A program made the translations under genes and the position numbers. The notes beneath the pieces are model-generated. The model worked only from the letters and a program-made list of their open reading frames with translations. It ran no database searches and was not told where the DNA came from. From contig NZ_JAKIKW010000013.1 in the NCBI RefSeq assembly GCF_023283945.1, positions 62,001 through 126,000 on the forward strand: a stretch of 64,000 nucleotides of DNA, written 5' to 3'. This stretch comes from Shewanella gelidimarina. GTDB lineage: Bacteria; Pseudomonadota; Gammaproteobacteria; Enterobacterales; Shewanellaceae. Each line of letters opens with the position of its first letter. Position 1 is the first letter of the stretch. This document shows positions 9,930 to 19,011 of this stretch, in pieces.

Positions 9930-10230
9930 GACTATAGTTCAACGTTCCCGTAGATGGTTTTAGGAAACTGTTCTGTATCAAGCCTATTTAGGCTTAGCAA
10001 TATTTAGTCTTCCAATGGCTGGGTTTATAGTTGAGATATGTGTTAATTCTCCTATAAATGAAGCTTCGCTAAATACTGCAGACAGAGCCGTCAGTAACCA
10101 AACAACCAAGCTCAGTTTCGCTCACCATTAGGTGGCTTATTGAGTGCTTAGGTTGACTTGCTAGCGCCTGTCTATCCAAGCAAATAGCCCCCAGGCAGTC
10201 TGATTAGGTTGCCTGGGGTTTATCACTTAT
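9930..10230 (+). ncRNA. Candidate structured RNA ending in a 9-bp terminator-like hairpin
   Basis: The stretch ends in a perfect 9-bp stem, CCCCAGGCA (10189-10197) with TGCCTGGGG (10210-10218), followed by a T-rich tail. Upstream lie AGCCTA-tt-TAGGCT and a two-part stem in which AAGCTCA faces TGAG-tg-CTT around an inner CACC-atta-GGTG hairpin (about 10109-10150). A TATAGT near 9933 could be a -10 element. It does not match 6S, tmRNA, RNase P, Spot 42 or a glycine riboswitch. Strand and boundaries are inferred. Confidence 0.3.
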
Positions 10231-10408
10231 TTTGTCCTGCCTACTTAACTCCTTCCCTCTATTTTGTCTTTAGTCATTGGGCTATTTATCAGTAAAGCCC
10301 TTTAAGCTTCGTTGTGGGCTTTGGATATATGACTAAATGGTCTATTTTGTTCCATACAAAATAAGACATTCCCACACTCCTAGGCGGTCAGATTTAGGAG
10401 GTAGAGTA

Positions 10409-10456
10409 ATGCATGGAGCCATTACCGAAGATGCCAGAGCCGAGAATCACTATTAG
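10409..10456 (+). CDS. Possible 15-codon small ORF with a perfect Shine-Dalgarno
   Basis: AGGAGGT (10396-10402) lies six bases before an ATG that opens the frame MHGAITEDARAENHY and then a TAG stop. Such a strong ribosome site in a gene-poor region is unusual. The peptide resembles nothing recognised, has no run of one amino acid as attenuator leaders do, and may be chance. Confidence 0.25.
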   Translation: MHGAITEDARAENHY

Positions 10457-10620
10457 CTTCAATCCCTCATCTTGCCTGCAGGGCGTTGAATTTCCCCTCA
10501 ATGGTCAGACTTTTAATGCAACGGGTATCATAGGGCTATCAATGTTTGCCAAATGTCTCGATATTAAATCAATCGTTTAAGTTGCCTGCACTGCCTTGTA
10601 CAGCGCCACTCTTACAGAGT

Positions 10621-10660
10621 TGTGAAACAAACATCTTGAAGTGGCTTGGGTATATAATTC
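10621..10660. repeat. Diverged end of a MITE-like repeat
   Basis: TGAAACAAACATCTTGAAGT followed by a variable stretch and TGGGTATATAA closely parallels the right end of the 46431-46684 element (TGAAACGAGCATCTTCAAGT ... TGGGTATATAA). No matching left end was found nearby, so it looks like a decayed or partial copy. Confidence 0.45.
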
Positions 10661-10801
10661 AGTCAATAATGATGTAATATACCCCGCTAAGTTATTAATA
10701 TGATTAGTAGGTTATTGCTTGCTAGGCTTAGCTTGCAGTGACAGCGTTAAAACAAAAGCGTCAATGACTGGATTGATGGCATTATTAAATGGAGTTTTTA
10801 A

Positions 10802-12523
10802 ATGAATAAGATGCTAGTTGCTGCCTTAGTGGCGGTCGGTGCTGGTGGATATTGGTACAGTCAGCAAGATGCTGAAGTATCGGCGAGTGATAACGCTGTA
10901 ATGGCTTATATTCCGGCTGATACGCCTATATTTTCTGGACAGTTGCAGCCATTTCCGATTAAGTCATATATCGATTCGCTTTCTGACGCCTACAAGCAAT
11001 CAGGTGCCAATGCGCTCGGTGAATGGGAAACGGAAGAAGATCCACGTGCACAGTTTTTTCTCAGTTTAACGAAGTCATATTTGGCCGCCATGAAAGATGG
11101 TGATACTTTTATTAGTACATTTGGTCTTGCTGAAAATATCCGTAGTTACTTTTATACCCTAGGGGTAATGCCTGTACTTAAGATTGAAGTGGCCAACGAA
11201 GATGCGATTTGGACATTGCTGGATAAAGCAGAAGCTGAGAGTGGCTTAACGCATGTGCCCGCTCAATTAAAAGGGGTTAATTACCGTAGCTATCCGCTGC
11301 TTGATGCCACTGAAGATGAACAGATAAATCTGGTTGTAGCGGTACATGACTCAATGTTAACGATGACACTAGACGCCTCGTTTAGTGAGCCCGTATTACT
11401 GGAAACCGCACTGGCAGTTACGCCCGTTGAACGTTCAATTGTCGACGCTAAGATTATTGAAGATATCATTGCTAAACATGGTTTTACCAATGAAGGTATC
11501 AGCTATATTAATCATCAAGAGATAGTCAAAGCATTCACTAGCACTGATGGTAATCAACTGGCGCGTCAGCTCACTAAGTTATTTGCAATGGCGGAAGAAG
11601 ACCCTTTTGCAGAACTGAGATCGCCAGCGTGTAACCAAGAGTTATCGGCAATCGCTGCAAACTGGCCGCGCACGGTTGCCGGTTATGATCAAATGGATAT
11701 CACCAGTAGTGAAAGCTCACTGAGTTATAGAGTGGTTTTTGAAAGTAAGAACCAGATTATGCTCAATGCATATCAACAGATGCGCGGTTATATCCCAGCA
11801 TATGTACAAGATATTGATAACAGCGTAGCGACTCTTGGACTCGGCATCGACATCAACCAAATGGTGCCATCTTTACAGGCCATTTGGGATGAAATGTTAA
11901 CGCCAGAGTATCAGTGTGGTCCATTGCAAGAGATGCAAGCGCAAATGAGCCAACAAAGCCCAGGTATGCTTGGTATGTTTACTGGAATGGCTAATGGAGT
12001 CAAAGGTGTCGGTATCTCAGTGATTGACTATAAAATCAATGATGATATTGACTCTCCTGAACTCGAAAGCTTAGATGCTGTGATGACCTTGTCTGCCGAA
12101 AACCCAGAAATGTTGTTTAATATGGTTAAGCCATTTGCGCCTGAGTTGGCTGATATTAGACTGCCAACAGATGGCAGCGCCATTATTTTGAACGACGTAT
12201 TACCTATGCCACCAGAGATGAAAGTCACCGCCAAGTTGGCCGTTAAGGGCAATCATTTGGTGTTGTTCTTCGGTGATAAGGGTGAAGCGGTTGCTAATAC
12301 GCTGAGTTCTGAAGCCTTGGCCAGCAACGGTTTGCTGACAATGTCTGCAGACTATATGAAAATGTTTGCACCTTTGCTTAAGTTTATTGAGCTTACTGGA
12401 GAGCCTATTCCAGAGGAGTTCAAGGCGATGAAAGATTATGACATGCGAGTTAAAGTTGAGCTTGATGTGGATGATAAAGGTATTGTTATTGATTCATCGG
12501 TGAATTCTCGCGCGAGCAAGTAA
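10802..12523 (+). CDS. Conserved hypothetical membrane-anchored protein
   Basis: The 573-aa protein is not assigned to a known family here. Residues 1-20 form a hydrophobic segment that could be a signal peptide or an N-terminal anchor, so the long acidic remainder should be periplasmic. AYIPADTPIFSG after the anchor and LPMPPEMKVTAKLAVKGNHL near the end recall large envelope proteins of unknown function in Shewanella and relatives. Only isolated cysteines are seen and no catalytic motif was found. It is a single-gene unit with a strong terminator. Confidence 0.6.
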   Translation: MNKMLVAALVAVGAGGYWYSQQDAEVSASDNAVMAYIPADTPIFSGQLQPFPIKSYIDSLSDAYKQSGANALGEWETEEDPRAQFFLSLTKSYLAAMKDGDTFISTFGLAENIRSYFYTLGVMPVLKIEVANEDAIWTLLDKAEAESGLTHVPAQLKGVNYRSYPLLDATEDEQINLVVAVHDSMLTMTLDASFSEPVLLETALAVTPVERSIVDAKIIEDIIAKHGFTNEGISYINHQEIVKAFTSTDGNQLARQLTKLFAMAEEDPFAELRSPACNQELSAIAANWPRTVAGYDQMDITSSESSLSYRVVFESKNQIMLNAYQQMRGYIPAYVQDIDNSVATLGLGIDINQMVPSLQAIWDEMLTPEYQCGPLQEMQAQMSQQSPGMLGMFTGMANGVKGVGISVIDYKINDDIDSPELESLDAVMTLSAENPEMLFNMVKPFAPELADIRLPTDGSAIILNDVLPMPPEMKVTAKLAVKGNHLVLFFGDKGEAVANTLSSEALASNGLLTMSADYMKMFAPLLKFIELTGEPIPEEFKAMKDYDMRVKVELDVDDKGIVIDSSVNSRASK

Positions 12524-12550
12524 CCTTTAAAACAACGTTGAAGCACTGAT

Positions 12551-12586
12551 AAAACGCCAGTTTATAAAACTGGCGTTTTTATTTTT
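12551..12586 (+). terminator. Intrinsic terminator
   Basis: A 13-bp perfect stem (AAAACGCCAGTTT with its complement, loop ATA) is followed by a T-rich tail, 28 bases after the stop of the preceding gene. Confidence 0.9.
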
Positions 12587-12606
12587 ACACATTTAGGAGA
12601 ATAAAA

Positions 12607-13020
12607 GTGATTGTTGCAGGACTCTTTTTAAAGGCTAATGAGGTCAGGGTAGTGACACTAACAGGATCGCGTATCAGTCATCATTTAATCGCGCCTAAAG
12701 TGACTAAATTTAGTTTGTTAAAAAATCCGACTCAAACTGATGTGGTTGCATTTATAGCGCAGATTAATGGTTATGTTAGTGAGCATGCTATTGATAAGTT
12801 GGTGCTAAATAGACGTGCGACCACAGGGCAAGGTGCGGGAGGTGCGGGAACATTTTTGATGGAAGGGGCGATTCTGGCAACATGCGCTTGTGAGGTGGAG
12901 TTTATTCACCCCGCTACATTACGCGCGTCAGACAAGAAACATAACGAGTTTAAAAGCTGTCGTCCAACAACTGTTGATTTAGGTAAAGCCTACGATTTGG
13001 CATTTGAATGTTTAAGCTAG
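12607..13020 (+). CDS. DUF3010 family protein
   Basis: A 137-aa protein that fits DUF3010, a small family of unknown function in marine gammaproteobacteria. The shared core is DKLVLNRRATTGQGAGGAG, then FLMEGAILATCACEVEFI and LRASDKKHNEF. The alternating strands and helices could form an RNase H-like fold, but this is inference. TTAGGAGAATAAAA supplies a good ribosome site before the GTG start at 12607. It is a single gene with the terminator of the previous gene upstream. Confidence 0.7.
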   Translation: MIVAGLFLKANEVRVVTLTGSRISHHLIAPKVTKFSLLKNPTQTDVVAFIAQINGYVSEHAIDKLVLNRRATTGQGAGGAGTFLMEGAILATCACEVEFIHPATLRASDKKHNEFKSCRPTTVDLGKAYDLAFECLS

Positions 13021-13114
13021 ACTTACCTAGTAAGTGAAGATGATCTTTTTAGTTGTATCAGCGTATTAGTGGTATAACAAACAAAGGTTACACAGAAAAA
13101 CTTAGGTGAAAACA

Positions 13115-13699
13115 ATGATTAAAACAATGATTAACAAAACGTCAAAACTGATTTTAGCTGCAGCGCTACTTTTACCATTGAGTGCCATGGCAACCGATTT
13201 GAAGGTGGGTGATACCGCACCAAACTTTAAGCTACAAGCCACAGACGGACACTTTTATCAGCTGAGTGATTATAAAGGTAAGCAGACGTTAGTTTTGGCA
13301 TGGTATCCAATGGCTAACACTCATGGTTGCACACTAGAATGTAAATCGTTGGTGCAAAAAGGACACCTTATTCGCGAGTATAACGCGGTATACATGATGG
13401 CCAGCGTTGACGACCTTGAAGATAACCAAGCGTTTGCTAAAGAACAGAAAGCAGACTTTCCAATGTTAAGCGATCCGACCAAAGAAACCGCTAAAGCTTA
13501 CGATGTGCTTAATTTTGTGCGCGTTGCCAGCCGGGTGACTTTTTATATCGGTGAAGATGGCAAAATCTTAAAAATTGATGATGATATCAATGCTGAAACT
13601 GCCGCTGAAGATATTGCTGCAACGTTAAAGGCACTTGAGATTGACAAGGTAGTTGAAGATGAGTCTGCTAGCGATGGCGAAACTGCTCAAGTAGAGTGA
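13115..13699 (+). CDS. Exported peroxiredoxin (BCP/TSA type)
   Basis: Thiol peroxidase of the AhpC/TSA-BCP group that should reduce peroxides in the periplasm. The start at 13115 is chosen because AGGTGA lies at 13104-13109; an in-frame GTG at 13106 and an ATG at 13127 are alternatives. The N-terminus is a clear signal peptide (LILAAALLLPLSAMA/TD). The PxxxTxxC motif appears as PMANTHGC, giving the peroxidatic cysteine, and a second cysteine follows as CTLEC. BCP normally has CxxxxC, so the CxxxC spacing is shorter. The tail beyond the fold is acidic. The reductant partner is not visible nearby. Confidence 0.8.
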   Translation: MIKTMINKTSKLILAAALLLPLSAMATDLKVGDTAPNFKLQATDGHFYQLSDYKGKQTLVLAWYPMANTHGCTLECKSLVQKGHLIREYNAVYMMASVDDLEDNQAFAKEQKADFPMLSDPTKETAKAYDVLNFVRVASRVTFYIGEDGKILKIDDDINAETAAEDIAATLKALEIDKVVEDESASDGETAQVE

Positions 13700-13724
13700 T
13701 CTGCAAATAGCCAATGCTGAATCA

Positions 13725-13763
13725 AAAAAGCCACAATACAAATACTGTATTGTGGCTTTTTTA
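13725..13763. terminator. Bidirectional terminator between the peroxiredoxin gene and rpiA
   Basis: A 16-bp perfect stem (13725-13740 with 13746-13761, loop AATAC) is flanked by A5 on one side and T6 on the other. It can therefore end both convergent transcripts. Confidence 0.92.
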
Positions 13764-13808
13764 GCGGTGCAAAATAGTGCTTAGCGACAGCAAAAGGCAG
13801 TCGCCAAT

Positions 13809-14465
13809 CTATTTGATGGTTTTAACCCCTTCAGGAGTACCGACTAACAGCACATCAGCGCCGCGCATGGCGAATAAACCATTAGTCACCACACCCACAA
13901 TGGCGTTGATATTTGTTTCAAGCTCTTTGGGATTGATGATCTTCATGTTGTAGACATCTAAGATAATGTTACCGTTATCAGTGACTACGCCTTCACGATA
14001 AACAGGATCGCCACCCAGCTTCACCAGTTGACGTGCTACGTATGAACGTGCCATTGGGATAACTTCAATAGGCAATGGAAATTCACCTAAGATATCAACT
14101 TGCTTAGTATTATCGACAATACAGATGAACTTTTCAGCCACTGCCGCAACAATCTTCTCGCGAGTCAGTGCCGCACCACCGCCCTTAATCATGTCCATAT
14201 GGGCGTTGATTTCATCAGCGCCGTCGACGTAAACGGAGAGCTCATCGACACTGTTTAGATCATATACTGGAATACCAAGTGCTTTCATTTTTTCAGTAGA
14301 AGCTTCAGAGCTTGATGTAGCGCCGTCAATCTCTGCTTTCATTGTCGCGAGTGCGTCAATAAAGTGATTCACGGTAGAGCCAGTTCCGACACCCACAATG
14401 CTATCTTTCTCTACATACTTAAGTGCTGCCCATGCGGCGGCTTTTTTCATTTCATCTTGAGTCAT
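13809..14465 (-). CDS. rpiA: Ribose-5-phosphate isomerase A
   Basis: Interconverts ribose 5-phosphate and ribulose 5-phosphate in the pentose phosphate pathway. The 218-aa cytoplasmic protein matches E. coli RpiA (219 aa) in length and in its motifs. These are [11 protein letters not shown] (phosphate loop), VYVDGADEI with the catalytic aspartates, and [14 protein letters not shown]. The lysine and glycine-rich C-terminal strands are intact. It is a single gene, divergent from yedI. Confidence 0.97.
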   Translation of the reverse strand: MTQDEMKKAAAWAALKYVEKDSIVGVGTGSTVNHFIDALATMKAEIDGATSSSEASTEKMKALGIPVYDLNSVDELSVYVDGADEINAHMDMIKGGGAALTREKIVAAVAEKFICIVDNTKQVDILGEFPLPIEVIPMARSYVARQLVKLGGDPVYREGVVTDNGNIILDVYNMKIINPKELETNINAIVGVVTNGLFAMRGADVLLVGTPEGVKTIK

Positions 14466-14698
14466 AACGAAATCCTATTTAAAAGCAAAGGTTAAAAATA
14501 TTGGCAATAGTATACGCTTTAAACCGCGAAAGCGGGTCTGAAATTTGCTTTTAAAGTGACAAACTCGCGATATCGTGATTAGCTTGGCTTGGTAGAAAAG
14601 GTTTATTCAAAAAGCAGTTAGCGTTGATTTATTGTTAGCGGACAATGAGCATTGATATCTGTTCATCAAGATTAGCTGCGTTAGGAAAAGGAGTATGT

Positions 14699-15640
14699 AT
14701 GGCTGGGGCAAGTTTATTAACCTTATTAGATGATATCGCCACTATTTTGGATGATGTTGCCGTGATGAGTAAGGTGGCTGCGCGTAAAACTGCCGGGGTG
14801 CTCGGGGATGATTTAGCCTTAAATGCGCAGCAAGTCACTGGTGTTTCAGCGGATAGAGAGCTGCCTGTCGTATGGGCTGTAGCCGTAGGGTCTTTTAAGA
14901 ATAAATGCATTTTGGTTCCCGCCGCAATGCTCATTAGCGCCTTTATTCCTTGGGCGGTAACTCCTTTATTGATGTTCGGTGGTTTGTTCTTATGTTTTGA
15001 AGGTTTTGAGAAAATTTACCATAGCTACCAAGTGAAGAAGCAGCCTAACGTCGTCAATGAACAACCAGACGAAGTGATTGGCGATCTCAAAGCGTACGAA
15101 AAGAAAAAAGTGAAAGGCGCCATTAGGACTGATTTTGTGCTTTCTGCTGAGATTATCGCTATTACGCTAGGTATTGTGGCTGAAAAAGGTTTAGTGACTC
15201 AGTTTTTCACCTTGAGTGTCATCGGGATTGTGATGACCATCGGGGTTTATGGGTTAGTTGCCGGTATCGTCAAAATTGATGATGCCGGCTTGTACTTAAG
15301 TCAGCGCCAAGGAGAGAGCTTAGCGGCTCGAGTTAAACGCCGTTTAGGACATATATTGCTGAGCTCTGCGCCTTATTTAATGAAAACCCTGTCCGTTGTC
15401 GGCACCATCGCTATGTTTATGGTCGGTGGCGGTATATTAACTCACGGGCTGCACTGGGTAAGCGAGCAAATAAGCTATGCAGCGACCTGGGTTGGGGGGC
15501 TGTCTGTTGTCGGCCCGGCATTATCATTTATCACGCCGAGTATTTTAAATTCTATTTTTGGTGTGGTTGCAGGTGCAATCGCCGTGATGTTGCTGCAACT
15601 GGTCCTCAAATTGAAAAGCGATAAAGCGGTTAATCATTAA
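14699..15640 (+). CDS. yedI: DUF808 family inner-membrane protein
   Basis: Inner-membrane protein of unknown function, homologous to E. coli YedI. The start at 14699 (MAGASLLTLLDD) is supported by AGGAAAAGGAG six bases upstream and by alignment with YedI; an in-frame ATG at 14645 would add 18 residues without a ribosome site. This gives 313 aa with about six membrane helices. The DDIATILDDVAVMSKVAARKTAGVLGDDLALNAQQV stretch, split here by position (residues ~10-45), is the family signature. It lies 17 bases before the EEP-family gene, so the two may be co-transcribed. Confidence 0.92.
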   Translation: MAGASLLTLLDDIATILDDVAVMSKVAARKTAGVLGDDLALNAQQVTGVSADRELPVVWAVAVGSFKNKCILVPAAMLISAFIPWAVTPLLMFGGLFLCFEGFEKIYHSYQVKKQPNVVNEQPDEVIGDLKAYEKKKVKGAIRTDFVLSAEIIAITLGIVAEKGLVTQFFTLSVIGIVMTIGVYGLVAGIVKIDDAGLYLSQRQGESLAARVKRRLGHILLSSAPYLMKTLSVVGTIAMFMVGGGILTHGLHWVSEQISYAATWVGGLSVVGPALSFITPSILNSIFGVVAGAIAVMLLQLVLKLKSDKAVNH

Positions 15641-15657
15641 AGACGGTTATTTAAGGA

Positions 15658-16764
15658 ATGATCTTGTTGGAAACAAACATAGAGCAAGTTGCACTAACGC
15701 CTTTTAAAGTAAAGGTCGCTAGTTTCAATCTGTTTAACTACGTTGAGCCCCCACTGGCTTATTATGATTTTGAAAATATCTACACCAGTGAGCAATGGGC
15801 AAAGAAACAGCGTTGGTTGAATGATTTTTTGTCTGAGCAGCAACCCGATATTATCGGGTTTCAAGAGGTCTTTTCAGCATCAGCACTTGCAGAACAAGCT
15901 CGCGATGCTGGCTTAAGCCATTTTGCAGTCGTGGACGAGCCTAGCGTTGTTGATGATTTTATCTGCCGCGACCCGGTTGTCGCAATCGCCTCTAAATTCG
16001 CTTTCGAAGAGGTAGTTTCGATTGAGGTCGATAAACCTTATGCTGAAGGGCTTGGACTTGAAAGTGGGTTTAACTACAGCCGTAAGCCACTGCGAGTGAC
16101 AGTGGTGTTGCCTGATATCGGTCACTGCGATATCTACGTGGTGCATTTTAAATCTAAACGGCCATCGGTGGATGAACTTCCACCGCCTAAAACCGCTGTT
16201 GAAGGTAAAGCAACTCAAGCTAATCGAGCCAATTATGGCGAGTTGCTGGGGTGTAATGTGCTGGGGCAGTGGGCCTCGAGTATCCAACGAGGCAGTGAAG
16301 CGGCATTACTGTTTCATAGCATGATGCAGCGTCGAGTAGAGACTCAGAATGCGATGATGTTAATGGGAGACTTTAATGACGACCTTAACAATCAGGTACT
16401 TTCCTTTTTAACCACCAAAGAGCTGAGGTTTGAGAAAGATGGCTTGGGTGAGCTTGCAAGTTACCCGCTAACCGATGCTTATCAGTTGTATTGCCAAAGT
16501 GTATCTACCGCGATTGATAAGCAAACCCCAGACGAGGAAACACCCCTCAGCCAAAGGCAACCGACGCACTATTACGGTGCTCAAGGCAATGTGCTCGACT
16601 ACATATTATTGTCACAAGACTTCAATCCCGCTTTTCACACCAGCACTGCTGAGGTGAGTCATTACCATACTGAAGATCGTCATTTAATCAATCCTCAATA
16701 TGATCGAGATAGCCACAGTACCGATCATGCTCCAGTGGTATGTACTCTCTGCTCACGTCGATAA
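15658..16764 (+). CDS. Endonuclease/exonuclease/phosphatase (EEP) family protein
   Basis: A 368-aa metal-dependent hydrolase of the EEP fold; the substrate (nucleic acid, phospholipid or other phosphodiester) is not known. Fold residues are visible in order: VASFNLFNY, DIIGFQEVF with the metal-binding Glu, VVHFKSKRP, MGDFNDD with the catalytic Asp-x-Asn, LDYILLS and the final STDHAPV with the catalytic Asp-His. No signal peptide is seen. AAGGA sits directly against the ATG at 15658, too close to be optimal, so TTG at 15664 or 15667 may be the true start. It probably follows yedI in one transcript. Confidence 0.85.
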   Translation: MILLETNIEQVALTPFKVKVASFNLFNYVEPPLAYYDFENIYTSEQWAKKQRWLNDFLSEQQPDIIGFQEVFSASALAEQARDAGLSHFAVVDEPSVVDDFICRDPVVAIASKFAFEEVVSIEVDKPYAEGLGLESGFNYSRKPLRVTVVLPDIGHCDIYVVHFKSKRPSVDELPPPKTAVEGKATQANRANYGELLGCNVLGQWASSIQRGSEAALLFHSMMQRRVETQNAMMLMGDFNDDLNNQVLSFLTTKELRFEKDGLGELASYPLTDAYQLYCQSVSTAIDKQTPDEETPLSQRQPTHYYGAQGNVLDYILLSQDFNPAFHTSTAEVSHYHTEDRHLINPQYDRDSHSTDHAPVVCTLCSRR

Positions 16765-16980
16765 CCTATTATTATCAATTATATAGCGGTAACCCTTTCG
16801 CTATCTCTTCTTTCTGAGTTTGCTGTTTGATTGAAATCTACAGCAATGAAGACCTGTTTAAGAATCTCCTTAACAAATACTTTACCAAATTGTCACGTAT
16901 GTGTAATAGTAGCGGTTTACCATCTCGACTCATTAGACCTCGTACCACTAAAATAGAATAATATTAAGGGAATAATAATA

Positions 16981-18744
16981 ATGAAACGACCTTTTTCACG
17001 AAGAGATTTTTTAGCCATATCTGCCAAAGGCGTTGGCGCTGCCGTAGTTTCTTATGGCTTGATGGGCTGTAGCAGCGACGATGATGAATATGTAATCCCT
17101 GCAGAATTTTTACACGGTGTTGCCAGTGGCGATCCAAGCCACGATGCTGTCATTTTATGGAGCCGAGTGACGCCTCTGTCTGCAGGAGACATTAAGGTGA
17201 CTTGGGAAGTCGCGACCGATAGTGCCTTTACTCAAGTGATCACTAACGGTGAAATGGTGACCAATAGTGATAGAGACTACACCGTTAAAATTGATGCCAT
17301 GGGGCTAGAAGCGGGAACTCAATATTACTATCGTTTCAAGGCTGGCAAAAATATGTCAGCGCCTGGTATGGCTAAAACCTTGCCACAGGGTGCATTGGAT
17401 CAAGCAAAGTTTGCAGTGCTTTCTTGTGCTAATTTCCCAGCGGGCTATTTCAATGTCTATGAGATGGCATCGAGAATGGATGACTTAGATGCAGTGATCC
17501 ATCTGGGTGATTATATTTATGAGTATGCGCGTGGCGAATATGCCAGTGAACGCGCAGCGGAATTAGGCCGCGAAGTGCTGCCTGAAGGAGAGCTGTTTAG
17601 CTTATCGGACTACCGCATTCGCTATAGCCAATATCGCAGTGATTTGAGCTTGCAAAAGCTGCATGCCAAAACGGCCTTTATTACTGTTTGGGATGACCAC
17701 GAAGTGGCCAATGACAGCTGGCGTGAAGGCGCAGAAAACCATAACGACAATGAAGGTGATTTTGATGCGCGTAAAGAAGGGGCCCTGCAAGCCTACTTTG
17801 AATGGTTGCCAATCCGGCCTTGGCGAGAAGGCAATCATGAAGAGATCTATCGCAGCTTCCAGTTTGGCGACCTCGTAGACTTACATATGCTCGACACTCG
17901 TTTATTAGGCCGAGATAAGCCTCTTGAATACCCGGACTATATGGATCCTGCCACGGGTGGGCTCGACGGTGCACGTTTTATGGCTGATGTCACCGACACC
18001 AACCGCACAATGTTGGGACAAGAGCAGCAAACATGGTTGCAATCAACACTGCTAACCTCAACGGCGAAGTGGCAAGTGCTTGGGCAACAGGTGTTAATGG
18101 GGCAGATGATGTTACCTGCCGCTATCGCCACCCAGCAATTGTCTATTCCAGAGTTTGGTCAGTTGGCAGCATTAGCTCAAATAGCTGCCAGAGCGCAGGC
18201 GGGCGATCCAACGTTGTCTGCTGATGAGCTTAAATATCTAGAGTTTTATGGGCACAAATTAACGCCTGAGGCGATGGCGTTACTGCAACTCCCTGCAATA
18301 CCTTATAACTTGGATTCATGGGATGGCTATGCCTATGAACGAGAAGTCATACTTGCCACGGCTAAATCATTGGCTAAGAACCTCGTTGTGATTGCGGGCG
18401 ATACTCATAATGCTTGGGCAAATGAACTTAAAGATGCAGCGGGCGATGCGGTCGGTGTTGAATTTGCGACAAGTTCAGTATCATCGCCAGGATTGGAGTA
18501 TTACTTGGGTATTGATGCTAAGGATATTCCCGCGACTGAAGAGGCGATTATCGGTTTAGTTGATAACTTGAAGTATGCCAACTTAATGAATCGCGGCTTA
18601 CTCACGTTAACCTTCACACACGAAGAAGTTCGCAGTGATTGGCGTTATGTCGATACCATTGTTAGTCGTGGTTTTGTTGAAGATACTGAGCGTAACCATT
18701 CTATGGTGACCAAAGCGGGGACACCAAGCTTAACAGCCGTATAG
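16981..18744 (+). CDS. phoD: PhoD-like alkaline phosphatase, Tat-exported lipoprotein
   Basis: Phosphodiesterase/alkaline phosphatase of the PhoD family that releases phosphate from organic esters outside the inner membrane. The N-terminus has a twin-arginine signal (SRRDFLA) followed by a lipobox-like LMGC, so it is probably exported folded and lipid-anchored. The N-terminal strand domain contains FLHGVASGDPSHDAVILWSR. The metallophosphatase core (~140-530) has LSCANFPAGYFNVY, HLGDYIYEYARGEY, WDDHEVANDSW and AGDTHNAW. It has 587 aa. TTGTCAC at about 16890 could be half of a Pho box, but the second half is not convincing. Confidence 0.92.
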   Translation: MKRPFSRRDFLAISAKGVGAAVVSYGLMGCSSDDDEYVIPAEFLHGVASGDPSHDAVILWSRVTPLSAGDIKVTWEVATDSAFTQVITNGEMVTNSDRDYTVKIDAMGLEAGTQYYYRFKAGKNMSAPGMAKTLPQGALDQAKFAVLSCANFPAGYFNVYEMASRMDDLDAVIHLGDYIYEYARGEYASERAAELGREVLPEGELFSLSDYRIRYSQYRSDLSLQKLHAKTAFITVWDDHEVANDSWREGAENHNDNEGDFDARKEGALQAYFEWLPIRPWREGNHEEIYRSFQFGDLVDLHMLDTRLLGRDKPLEYPDYMDPATGGLDGARFMADVTDTNRTMLGQEQQTWLQSTLLTSTAKWQVLGQQVLMGQMMLPAAIATQQLSIPEFGQLAALAQIAARAQAGDPTLSADELKYLEFYGHKLTPEAMALLQLPAIPYNLDSWDGYAYEREVILATAKSLAKNLVVIAGDTHNAWANELKDAAGDAVGVEFATSSVSSPGLEYYLGIDAKDIPATEEAIIGLVDNLKYANLMNRGLLTLTFTHEEVRSDWRYVDTIVSRGFVEDTERNHSMVTKAGTPSLTAV

Positions 18745-18770
18745 ATCGGCTTTAAACAAGGTTTAACTCA

Positions 18771-18800
18771 ACGGCTACCCATTGGTAGCCGTTTTTGTTT
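18771..18800 (+). terminator. Intrinsic terminator of phoD
   Basis: ACGGCTACC and GGTAGCCGT form a 9-bp stem with a short CATT loop, followed by TTTTTGTTTTTG. Confidence 0.88.
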
Positions 18801-19011
18801 TTGTGTTCAAGCCACAAGTTTGCTGCATTTTTGCAGCATTAATCCTGATTTTAGTATAAAATTTGCCTCCAAAATCGGGTGGGTACCTACACTTTAAACA
18901 GTTGAGCGGCGAGATCGCTAGCAAGGTGCTATTTCAGAGTTTGGAATAGTGATCATCAGCTGCATTTTGAGACCCAAAATAAGATAACTATACCAAGATG
19001 GGGACGGTCAG

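Larger units (their letters stand above)
9731..10801. other. 1.07 kb gene-poor region with hairpins
   Basis: No ordinary gene is seen. A GGCGCG/CGCGCC stem with a long loop (9737-9766) lies just after cysH but lacks a T run. Further on are a structured stretch ending in a terminator-like hairpin (9930-10230), an AAAGCCC/GGGCTTT stem (10294-10322), an 8-bp inverted repeat TATTTTGT-tccat-ACAAAATA (10343-10363), a tiny ORF (10409-10456) and a relic resembling the end of the repeat found at 46431-46684. The last ~140 bases are probably the promoter and leader of the next gene, which has only a weak GGAG-like site. Confidence 0.6.

Noticed and set aside
16880..16910. Pho box before phoD (TTGTCAC half-site).
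   Set aside because: Only one half of the expected direct repeat is recognisable.
18800..19011. Purine riboswitch before the phosphoribosyltransferase gene.
   Set aside because: The three-helix junction consensus could not be found.
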